A DNA stretch of 32,244 nt from an uncultured Mycoplasmatales bacterium (GTDB taxonomy: Bacteria > Bacillota_I > Bacilli_A > Mycoplasmatales > Mycoplasmoidaceae): NCBI GenBank assembly GCA_949422915.1, contig CASPLF010000009.1, forward strand, positions 1 through 32,244, in the 5' to 3' direction. The stretch's first letter is position 1, and each line of letters begins with the position of its first letter. Made by a program: the position numbers and the translations under genes. Under the pieces are notes generated by a model. The model ran no database searches, was not told the DNA's origin, and worked only from the letters and a program-made list of their open reading frames with translations. Of the stretch, positions 1 to 9,397 are shown piece by piece.

Positions 1-2315
1 GAGAATATTTGATCTTCACGATATTTTGTAACTTGTCATTCAGAGAACTTTAACATATACAAAGAATAAAGAGAATTAGAAATATATATATTTCCATAAG
101 CTGAAATGTTAGGAAGACATGTTTCAGAAATATTGGTAACAATATTTATTTGGTTTGCATCCCAATTGAAATAAATCTTATCAAAAGCACCAGTATCTTT
201 AAAGGCATCAGTTCCAATTTTATAAACAGTAGCTGGAATATAAAAACTACCTGATAAACTTTTACATCCTTCAAAAGCACGAGCACCAATACCTACTAAG
301 TTATTGGAATCATCTATATCAACGTTTGATAATTTAACACACCCACTAAAAGCATCATCTTCTATGGTTTGTAATTTTGAATGTTCTAAAGTAGAAATAG
401 ATGTAATATTTGTCCCAGAAAACGAACGATTACCTATGCTTGTAATGGTGTTTGGGAATAATATATCACCAGTAATGTTTGTGCAATTATAAAAAAGATC
501 ATCTCCTATGTTTGTTAATTTATATTCAATACCATTATGAATAGCTGTTGGTTTAAATCCAGAAATTTGACCAACAATAGAAGTGTTTGAAATTTGGGCA
601 ATAGAGTAGGTTTGTGAGATAGGGTCAAATTCACATTTAGCAGTTACCGATTTAAAAGTAGTTTGAATATCAATAACATCTTCGATGTTAAATTCTTCTT
701 CTTCAAAAGAGAGAATATGATCAACATAATCAAGAGATCATTTATTAAAAAAATTAATATATGATTCATAGTTGTTTAATGGAACAGAAATATATGAAGA
801 AGGAATTTCATCATAATTTAAAACTGGGAAAGAATATGAATTACCAATTTCTAATGCATCTAATTGTGAATTATCTCAATTAAATGAAATAATAGTGAAT
901 TTACCTGAATTTTTAAAAGCATCATTTCCAATTTTATTTAAAGAAGATGGTATATCAAGTTTGCCAGCAAGATTAGAACAGTTTAAAAATGCAGATTCAC
1001 CAATTTCCAATAAATTTGAACAATTAGAAAAATCAATACTAGTGATTTTCATAGGAGAATTAGATAAACTTGAAGAAAAAGAATTATTACCAATTCTTTC
1101 TAAATATTTTGGAAAAACAATTTGTCCGTTAATATCTCTTTGATTTTCAAAGGCTTGATCTGCAATTTCTGTTATTTTATATTCTTCACCATCAATAAAG
1201 AAACTATTTTTGAACATCAAATCAAAAACAGTAATTTTTTTGTTAAGTTTTAATATTTTTGCTGTTTTCTGTGAATTAGAATCATTAATTTCAATGTCTA
1301 CATTGCAATCATCAGTTATAGAGTTAGAAACAAGTGTAGACAATTTACAAACATAGTCAGGACCAGAAAAATAGTCATACAAATTTTGGTAGGTTGTTAT
1401 GTTGTTTTTTTCAAAGAAAAGTTTGTATTCATATTTTGTACTATTTGGAACAGAGATAACTGGATTAGTAACAGTTGTGTCTAATATTGGTAAAGCGTTA
1501 GAGCCATCAATTGATAATGTTTTTAATTGAACTGAGTTTCAATTAAATGATATATTTGAAAAACCTTTAATATCTTTAAAAGCATCTGCTCCAATAACAT
1601 CAATGCTTTTTTCAAATGAAACATTACCAGAAAGATTTTTACAATTAGAAAATGCACCTGCTCCAATGTATTCAAGTGTTGAAATATCTTTACTTGGGAA
1701 AGTTACACCTTCAATACCTGAACCAGCAAAAGCTTTTGAACCAATTTTTTTAAGATAGTGATCTGTATAAAGGTTTAATGTTCCGTCCATATTTGGACAA
1801 TTATCAAAAGCAGAGTTTCCGATTTCCACAATGTTTTCTAAATTATTTAAGAAAAAATCACATCTTAAATTACTAAAAGCGTAATCACCAATGTATTTAA
1901 TTTTATTAGTAAAATTGATTGTTCCAACTAAATGTGAAGCAAGGTTGTTTCCATACGTTCCTGTACCGCTAAAACAAGAGTTTCCTATAGAAGTAATAGT
2001 GTATGTTGCTCCTTCATAAAGAAACGTTTGTTTAAACTGCATATTTAATGCGTTTTCGGTTAAATTACAATTTTTTAAAGAATCTATTGATGCAGTAAGG
2101 TTTGTTTTATCTATAGTACAACATGCATCAATTTGATTAAATGAAGGAGTTGCAATTTGATTATCTAAACTAGCTAAATTAAATAATTTAGTTTCTATTG
2201 CTTCAGTTGCATTAGTACTACTTTGTAAAGTATTAGATATAAAAGGAGCAGAAGAAAACAAAGGAATTCCGCAGCAAACAGTTAATAATTTAAAGAAAGT
2301 TTTATTTTTAACCAT
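1..2315 (-). CDS. BspA-like LRR surface protein A, 3' end outside window
   Basis: Partial gene of at least 771 codons that leaves the window at its left edge. The track ORFs 1539-2315 and 876-1382 are one frame. The TGA codons at 1539, 876 and 738 are Trp in code 4, and I found no TAA or TAG from 2315 to base 1. ATG at 2315 follows GGAAGG (2325-2330) by 9 nt, which fixes the start. The N-terminus is a signal peptide (MVKNKTFF, then a hydrophobic run with two Cys). The rest is at least three modules. Each has a beta-rich lead-in (YTITSIGNSCF type), LRR_5-type repeats with an 'IG..AF..C..L' pattern, an 'I.FNW' junction (Trp 259, 480, 718) and a trailing 'ISVP....Y...F' unit. BspA-like LRRs are usually adhesins or ligand-binding surface proteins; the ligand here is unknown. 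It overlaps the upstream LRR gene by 8 bp and is probably its operon partner. Confidence 0.85.
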
Positions 2316-4740
2316 GTTTTTTTACCTTCCTTTTTTTTGATAACGATAAAAATATAGGGATGAAAATGATGATTGGTGTAACAAATGAAACAGGGAAAAT
2401 AACATAGTCTCAGTTAAAGGTTTTTTTATTATCAGTATCAGGTAAAGGAGATGGTTCAGTTCCATCGTAAATAAATTCTGAAGGTATTCTTTCTTGTAAG
2501 TTATTTTTAGTAAAAAATTGAATGTATTGGTTCTTTGTACCATATGGAACAGAAACAAAAGGATGTTCATCATCAATGTAATCAAGAACAGGAAAAGAAT
2601 CGATATTTTCAATTTTGATGTCATTAAATTGGATATCATAAGCATCTCAATCTAAAGAGATTTTATTAATTTTTTGCGTTTGCTTAAAAGCATCTTTACC
2701 TATAAAAATTAATTGTTTTGGGAATGTTAAAGAATCGTTTTTGTTTTTAAAAAGATTAATGCAATCTTCAAAAGCAGATTGTCCTATGACAGACAAATAA
2801 TGTAAATTACCAAAGTCAATTGATTCAAGACTATTGCAATTAAAAAAACATTTTTGAGAAAGAGTGTTTAATAAACAATTATTTTTAAATTCCACACGAG
2901 AAATATTAGTTTTTGCAAAAGCATTTGCACCTATAAAAATAATAGATGAAGGAAGAGACAAAACACCAGAAATGTTATAAGAATTAAAGCAGTTATCAGC
3001 AACGCTGGTTAATTTATAAGAAACATTGTCAATTTTAATGTCTTCAAAAAATGATAGATTATTAAAATTATCTAATGTTTCATCGATTGACGCAAGTTGA
3101 CACTCATGAGTTAAATTGTTAGTTACACATATAGCATTAGGGTCAACTGAATTCGAACTTTCAAAATTACAAATTGTAGAAAGAGGAACAGTCTTGTATG
3201 AATCTTCAACATAGTCAGATGGCATATATTTAGTAATTTTTTTATCAATAAAATACTGTATGTAATTTTGAACATTTGCAGGAGGAACATAAATTTGACC
3301 ATTAGAAGTAATGTTCTTAGTCAAAGAAGGTAAAGAATTTGCGCCTTTTGCATCTAATCTTTGTAAATTTTCGTTTGTTCAATTAAAATGAATATATTTT
3401 GAAGAACCAGCATTAAGAAAGCAATCAATTCCTAAAAAAGATACAGATTTAGGAATTTCTAAATCGTCATTCGATATATTTGAACAATCCTTAAATGCAA
3501 AATCAGATATATTAGTTAAGTTTGTTGATTTTGAGAAATCAATAGACTGAACATTTGAACAACCAGAAAAAGAAGAAGGACCAATTTTTTTGATGTATTT
3601 TCCAAATGTTATTTTTCCAGAAATATTTTTATTGTCTTGAAAACAACCTTCATCAATACAAGTAATTTTTTTTCCATATATTTCATCTAAAAATTCTAAA
3701 TTAGTTGTTGAAACAGAGGGTGAAACACTTGCAATATGTAATCCACCATCTTCATGGTCATACTCTAAACTAACGTCGCCATCAGTTGTTACGGGATTTG
3801 ACACAAGTGAAGACATTTTTACTGAATAATTTTCACAAATTATGTTTTCTTCTTGATATTTAAATCCAATTTTTTTGAAAAAGCTAATGTATTGTTCTAT
3901 GCCTGATGGAATATAAATTAAAGATTCATTATAAAGGGTTGGTAAAGAAAAACTTATAGAAGGAATTTCTTCTGGTTGTCAAGGAAACATTATCGAAGGG
4001 ACACAAATTCCGCTTTCAGTACCTGAAAAAGCATCTTGAGAAATTCTTTTAATATTTTTTGGCACTTTAAACGTGTTTGTTAGATTTGCATTGTTATAAA
4101 AAGCATAACCATCAATGTAAGGCAAATTTTCAGGTAAAGATAGAGTTTTAAGGTTGTGTGTATTATCGTTATTGGTGTCTGAAAATGCTCTTGTACCAAT
4201 TCTTTTTAGATCTTGGCAATTTGACAAATTTATATCAGTTAAACCAGTACATCCACTAAAAGCTAAGTCTAAAATTTGTTGAAGCTCTAAACAATCTTCA
4301 AAATTAATTGAAGAAATATATGGTTGATTCATAAAAGCATTCTTATTGACTAGTTGTAAATGAGAGGGCAATGACAAAGAACCGAACATATGGACTGTAT
4401 CAGGTTGAAAAGCATTTGCTCCAATTTGAGTAATTGTGTAAGATTTGGAATTATAGTTAATTGTGTCATTGATTACTAAGTCTTTAATTTGAATTTGTAT
4501 TCCATAATCTTCACAGTAATTTAACGAAACAGTTGAATCTGAAAGAATTTCAAAAGAAAAACTAACAGCTCCAGAGACTTGACTAGCTGATGCAACTTCG
4601 GAAAATGGTAACAAAAATGAATTTGTTGAAGGGGAAGATATAACGTTTTCATTGTTATTTGAAAATGGTAAAAATATTCCCTGTGAACAAAATAGACAGA
4701 AAAAGCATTTTAGAAATTTTCTTTGTAGTATGTGTAGCAT
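2308..4740 (-). CDS. BspA-like LRR surface protein B with C-terminal membrane anchor
   Basis: A single 810-residue protein in code 4. The ORFs 3979-4740, 3379-3816 and 2647-3324 share one frame and are joined across TGA(Trp) codons; I read the gaps and found no TAA or TAG before TAA at 2308. The N-terminus has a short basic part and a hydrophobic Cys-rich stretch (FLKCFFCLFC), probably a signal peptide. Three LRR modules follow, each ending in 'I.F/L(D/N/P)W' (Trp 254, 454, 698) and then a 'SLP.L....IYVP.....YI.FF' unit. Unlike the small LRR lipoprotein at 12681 it ends with a hydrophobic helix (about 778-800) and a basic tail KKRKVKK, so it should be membrane-anchored with its LRRs outside. 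No Shine-Dalgarno precedes the ATG. A TATAAT (4754 to 4749, minus) puts the transcript start about 2-3 nt upstream, so the mRNA may be leaderless. Role unknown; adhesion is a family-based guess. Confidence 0.87.
2316..2338 (-). promoter_or_regulatory. Shine-Dalgarno and A-tracts at the LRR B/A junction
   Basis: On the minus strand an A8 tract (2331-2338) is followed by GGAAGG, then TA7C and the ATG of gene A. The same bases encode the basic tail of protein B just before its stop. The strong ribosome-binding site inside B implies that A is translated from the same mRNA. Slippage in the A8 run would change only the last few residues of B and the overlap with A. Confidence 0.6.
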
Positions 4741-4744
4741 TAGA

Positions 4745-4754
4745 TATAATTATA
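4745..4754. promoter_or_regulatory. Overlapping divergent -10 elements (palindrome TATAATTATA)
   Basis: A 10-bp perfect palindrome lies in the 44-bp gap between LRR gene B (minus) and the large lipoprotein gene (plus). It reads TATAAT on the plus strand at 4745-4750 and TATAAT on the minus strand from 4754 to 4749, sharing two base pairs. The plus start would be near 4757, giving a leader of about 28 nt that contains TAAGGA. The minus start would be near 4742, almost at the ATG. A weak TTGTAG (4723-4728) is a possible plus-strand -35. Confidence 0.6.
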
Positions 4755-4784
4755 AAAATATTTTATATTTCAATAAGGAAAAAC

Positions 4785-7700
4785 ATGATTAGATCAAAAG
4801 CTAAGATAATTTATTCAACACTACTATCATCTGTTTTAGTTTCTACATTAGCGACTTCTACTTTATCGTCTTGTTGAAATAATAAAAATGTTAGTACATT
4901 TGTTGCTGATGACCACACATGGATTGATGTTGATTCTCAAAAAAATCAGATGATTAATGGGAATGAACATAAATCTAGAGTGCTTTATGAATCTTCTCCA
5001 CAAATTAGGAGTATGTATTCAGATGAGGAAAGTTTTGTTGAAGAACAAAAACAAGAATACCAATCTAATCTTGAATTAAAAGTTGAAACATACAAAAATC
5101 AAAAAGTTCGTGATTCAGAAGAAGTATACGAAATGTTGAGTGACTTATCAATTTCTGAAGATAACCCCACAATCGATTGAAGATCAACTAATAAAAATTT
5201 TGATTTAGTTAAAGATTCTATTTTATCTAATATTAATTCAATTCCTGGTTTGTCTGATGCAAAAAGATCTGAAATTTTTAATGAAACAAATATAGAACTA
5301 AATGAATTATTGTTAGAAGCACAAAATTCAAAATTATGTGAAGAAGAATCTGATTTATTTTTAACTGAAGGAATTAAAAAACTTATTCAAGAAAAACTTC
5401 ATGAAAAAGTTGAAAAAGCTCTTGCTTTTAACGAATTAGATGGTCTTTTAACAAACTCAGATTTTAAAATTTTATCAAATGCTATTAATCCAGAAGACTC
5501 AACAGACACAACATCATTGCACAAACTATATAGTGAATTGAATTCTTCATCAAATTTAAAAGCACAAACTGAAGATTCTCTTTTACCATTATTATTTCAA
5601 TATCGAAATTTACCATTGTCTAAGTCAACAATTTCAGGATATGAATTAGGTTTCGATGTCATAGATATGACATGGACTGATTGTGTTACAGCAAATATGA
5701 CGCTTGCTTTTTATTTATCAGATATTAATACTCATGAAAAATTAGCATCATACAAGTTTGAAGACATTTCTATTATTGACAATAAAAATGGTCAAATTGA
5801 AGCTGCGAATCAATATGTTGATTTAATAAATTTCACTTCACTTTCCAAAGAAAATCTTCCTGAATATTCTGCTTTTTTAAATTCTTCGAAACAATTTGAT
5901 CCATATTCAACAAATGCTTCATCAAATGAATATTTTATCTCTCAAACAAATTTAAATTCTTTAGGCGATATATCTATTTCAGAAACTGTTTCAAATTTAG
6001 ATACAAGTGCGTACGATGGAGCTATTGTAGATGGTGTTTTTGCTATTGGTGCTATAGTTGATTTTAATGAATCTGTATGTAATGTTTCAAAACAAATCAG
6101 TTTAAAATTATGTCTTTATAATCCGAATGTAGATTTACCAAAAGATTCTGTTTTATCAATAAAACCTAACACAATAAATTTAACTCTTAATGACGATTCT
6201 GATGATCAAGCAAAAGAAGTTGCTGTTAGTCAGCTTGAAATGACAGAGATTCAAGAAGGTTTTGCTTCATTTCTTGATATGTATAAATATTTAAATGATT
6301 CTTCTGTTAAGAAGCTACATGAAGAATCATCTGATAATGCTAATACATTGTCAACTCTTCATAAGGTAAAGTTTTGAATGGATATTGTTGTTTCTGCTAG
6401 TTCATTAATTCTTGATATTGTTACTCATAGTTTTCTATTTGCTATTGTAGATTTAGGTCTTGGTGCATTTGATTGTTGATTAACTAACAAAATAAAGAAA
6501 CAATTTTTTGAACAAAAATTGTTATATGATAAAAATCTGTCAAATTATAAGGAAGCTAAAAAATCAGACATTTACAAAGAAGTTGATCATTTACTTAATG
6601 ATAAATCTAAAAATTTTCAACAAGTTTTAAGAGAATTAACAAATGAATTAAATGAATTTACTACCCCATCAGATGAATTTGAAGGTGCTCGAAATCTAAT
6701 AAATGCAAACAAATTAATTCAAGAGTTTAAGGAAAAATATCATTTATTATCACCAGAAGAAGTTTTAAAAAAAGTTAAAGAAAAAACATCAAAATTTACT
6801 AGTATTGCAACTCATGCAATAGACGCATATACAGTTATCAATTCTAAAGTAAAAATTAATGCAATATCTTCTGCTACTCAATTTAATACAAAGATGAAGC
6901 AACTTGATTCAATGGTTAGTGGTTTTGATGATATTATTGTATGCTTGGCTGGTGGCACTTATAATCCATTAAAATCTTCTGATGTATTTAAAGGTTGATT
7001 TGGTAATGGGATTCAAAACGTTTCATTTATTTTAGGAAATGATGCATCGCAAACTTTATTTAAAGATTATGGTTTGTTGGTTTCCCCAAAAGAAATTAGA
7101 GATGCTTTTTCGTTAGACTGCAAAGTTATCGAAACAGCAAAAGATTTAAATCCGACGTTTAGAGAAACATTATTAACATATGCTGAAGGTTCTTTTCTAG
7201 GATTTGATAGTATGTGAGGTAAATTGTATAATGATTCTTCACAACTTATTAAAGAAACATGACGTGATTGAAACCAAATACTTCCAGCAAAATATTTAAT
7301 TGATGATACAGGTGTTTGTCAAACAGTAGCATTCGATATGTCTCGAAGAGGTATTAATTGTTTTGAATCTGATCAATTTTTACAACTTTATAAACAACAA
7401 ATGATAAATAATGTAAAGGCATCTGATACGATTGCTAGTACTCAAAGAGCTATTATTGCTACACAACCAGCTGAAATACTAAACAATTTATCACCAGAAC
7501 AATTTTTTAATAAATATTTTCCTAATCTTTCTAATTTAGACACAGCTATACCTGAAAAATATATTAGTAGAATAAAAGGTCTATCATCAGCTGATAAGGA
7601 ATTATTTAGAACTGAAATGATGATTTCTCTTCCTGGTTTTTATAATGACTGTCAGTATTCACGAAGCAGTACTATATTGCCTACAATTGCAAGCAACGGA

Positions 7701-8324
7701 GAGAACACTGTTCATTCGATTCCTGATTATGTTTTTAATGTTGATGAATTTAAACAAAATGTTAATAATTTTAACAATTCAACTAGAACTAGAGATTTAT
7801 CTGTGCAAAATTATTTAAATAAAAATGGAGTAAGTGCAAAAGCAAATCAAATATATATAGAAACTGCTTTTGATAAATCTCTAGATATTAATGAGGTAAC
7901 TAGAGTTAGTGTTAAACAATATAAAGAATCGACATCTACTACTTTTAAGAGAAAGTTTGCTAAAATTGTTTCAACTAGAGATTGTGCCTATAATGTTAAT
8001 GTAACAATTTTCTCTGAAGCTGACAAACAACTTATTGAAAGAATTCTTAATGATTCTACAATGCCTAAAGATTTAAAAGCAAAAAATCTTGCTGAAATTG
8101 CAGAAAGATACACTACTAAATATGCTGTTGTTGATTCAGGATTGTGTGCAGCTGATACCACACATTTAGATGCAATTCATATTGCTGAAACTACTACTAC
8201 TAATCTGGGTTGATTAAAAGTAACAAAAGCATTAATTTTTGTTTCTGTTGTTGGTTCAGTTATATTTATGTTTTATTCTCAAGCAGTAGATTTTATAACT
8301 GACATTTTCAATTTTTCAAAATAA
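4785..8324 (+). CDS. Very large lipoprotein of unknown function with C-terminal membrane helix
   Basis: A 1179-residue protein in code 4. Track ORFs 4950-5180, 5250-6377, 6519-6998 and 7338-8213 are all in the frame of ATG 4785, and the gaps read through TGA(Trp) only, to TAA at 8322. The ATG follows TAAGGA. The N-terminus is a lipoprotein signal (basic start, hydrophobic core, lipobox-like TLSSC with Cys 30). Next come an acidic, Glu/Lys-rich helical region (about 50-250), a beta-rich part (about 280-500), a hydrophobic amphipathic stretch (about 532-562), a long mixed region with scattered Cys, and a C-terminal transmembrane helix (about 1148-1167). If both ends are membrane-attached, most of the chain would loop outside the cell. 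I recognise no catalytic motif or family. It diverges from the LRR pair and is followed 13 bp later by ispF. Other mycoplasmas carry large lineage-specific surface lipoproteins, so an adhesin, protease-like or nutrient-capture role is possible but unsupported. Confidence 0.85.
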
Positions 8325-8337
8325 GATGTTTTAAACA

Positions 8338-8796
8338 ATGTCAATTTATTTAATCGGACAAGGATTTGATCAACATAGACTAATAAAAAAAATAAATTCA
8401 TCTATTGTTTTAGGTGGAATTAAAGTTAAATGTAACTATCAAATTATTGCTCATTCAGATGGAGATGTAATTTTGCATTCATTATCAAATGCTATCCTAG
8501 GAAGCATTCAACAAGGAGATATAGGAGAATATTTTAAGGATAATGATCCTAAAAACAAAAACTTAGATTCTAGAAAAATTTTAAACTTTTGTTTAAAGAA
8601 ATTAAATAAAGCAAAAATTGTTAATGTTGATTTAACTATTCAATGTGAGAATATTCTTTTTAAAGATATTAAAAAAGATATTCAAAATAATTTGATAAAA
8701 TTATTAAATTGCAAAAGAGTTAATGTAAAAGCTACAAGATTTGAAGAAAAATCTAATTTAATTGCTTGTCATTCAATTATTCTTATAAATAAATAA
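8338..8796 (+). CDS. ispF: 2-C-methyl-D-erythritol 2,4-cyclodiphosphate synthase (divergent)
   Basis: A 152-residue IspF of the MEP isoprenoid pathway. The family converts CDP-methylerythritol 2-phosphate to the cyclodiphosphate with loss of CMP, as a trimer with a divalent metal. Seen here: the metal-ligand motif GFDQH near the N-terminus, the signature AHSDGDVILHSLSNAILG with its metal-binding His, and GDIGEYFKD followed by DSRKIL. Length is close to the usual 155-160. The C-terminal part is odd. Where the family normally reads close to KATTTE.LGFTGR.EGIA, a segment that contacts the CDP moiety, this protein reads KATRFEEKSNLIA, losing the second Thr and the FTGR.EG stretch. Activity may be reduced or specificity changed. 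It starts 13 bp after the large lipoprotein gene with no Shine-Dalgarno and precedes hpt, so it may be co-transcribed with both. Confidence 0.88.
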   Translation: MSIYLIGQGFDQHRLIKKINSSIVLGGIKVKCNYQIIAHSDGDVILHSLSNAILGSIQQGDIGEYFKDNDPKNKNLDSRKILNFCLKKLNKAKIVNVDLTIQCENILFKDIKKDIQNNLIKLLNCKRVNVKATRFEEKSNLIACHSIILINK

Positions 8797-8803
8797 TATA
8801 ATA

Positions 8804-9397
8804 ATGTATCCAATGAAGAACATTGACAAAAGAGTAGAAAGAATTCTTTTTACGAATAAGCAAATTATTACTGGCATTAAAAAAGCAGCAAGTTGAATAG
8901 ACAAAAACTACAAAGGTAAAAAACCTTTGTTAGTTGGTATCTTAAAAGGTGTGGTACCATTTTTTGGCCACTTAGTAGTTAATATCAAAATTGATATGAC
9001 TATTGATTTTATGGCTTATTCTAGTTACCATGGTAATGTTGTTGCAACTACTGAACCAACAATTGTTATGGATCTTAAAAATGATATAAAAGGTAAAGAT
9101 GTTATCATTGTTGAAGACATTGTAGATTCAGGTAGAACTTTAAGTGCTATAGTTAGAATGCTTAAAAAAAGAAATCCAAGAAGTTTAAAAGTATTAACTT
9201 TAGCTGACAAGAAAGATGCAAGAAGAGTTAAATTTGATCCAGATTACACAATCTTTCAAGTTCCTTCAAAATATATAGTCGGGTTCGGATTTGATTATGA
9301 TGAACAAATGAGAAACTTGCCTTACATTGGTATATTAAAGGAAGAAATATATAATAAGAATATTCATAAAATTAAAAGGAGTAAAAATGCTAAATAA
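8804..9397 (+). CDS. hpt: Hypoxanthine(-guanine) phosphoribosyltransferase
   Basis: Purine-salvage enzyme that joins hypoxanthine or guanine to PRPP to give IMP or GMP. The track ORF begins late (8927) because a TGA Trp lies upstream; the true frame opens at ATG 8804 (197 aa) or 8813 (194 aa), neither with a clear Shine-Dalgarno. Diagnostic features are LVGILKGVVPF (hydrophobic strand and loop binding pyrophosphate), the PRPP motif VIIVEDIVDSGRT (about residues 101-112) and the C-terminal KYIVGFGFDYDE base-binding segment. It overlaps ftsH by 11 bp. The hpt-ftsH pairing is well known in mollicutes and Firmicutes, where tilS commonly lies upstream; here ispF occupies that place. Confidence 0.95.

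Larger units (their letters stand above)
1..4740 (-). repeat. Repeated LRR plus 'IYVP' capping modules in the two LRR genes
   Basis: Proteins A and B together contain at least six copies of one architecture, with junction Trp residues about 200-244 residues apart. A beta-rich lead-in is followed by several LRR_5 repeats, then 'I.F.W', then a short unit containing P.L and I(Y/S)VP and a Y..(F)F...(Y) pattern. The junction Trp codon is TGA in five copies (3979, 3379, 2647, 1539, 876) and TGG in the sixth (162). The copies are diverged in sequence, so they look like an old internal expansion rather than recent tandem duplication. Confidence 0.7.

Noticed and set aside
304-1143. Plus-strand ORFs 304-492 and 895-1143
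   Set aside because: Antisense shadows of LRR gene A, with no ribosome site and no recognisable product.
2322-2645. Track ORF of 107 aa on the minus strand
   Set aside because: It is an out-of-frame shadow of the C-terminal part of LRR protein B, whose frame is open through this stretch.
1-4740. LRR modules as recent tandem DNA repeats or a CRISPR-like array
   Set aside because: Similarity is at protein pattern level only. I saw no long exact DNA repeats or regular spacers.
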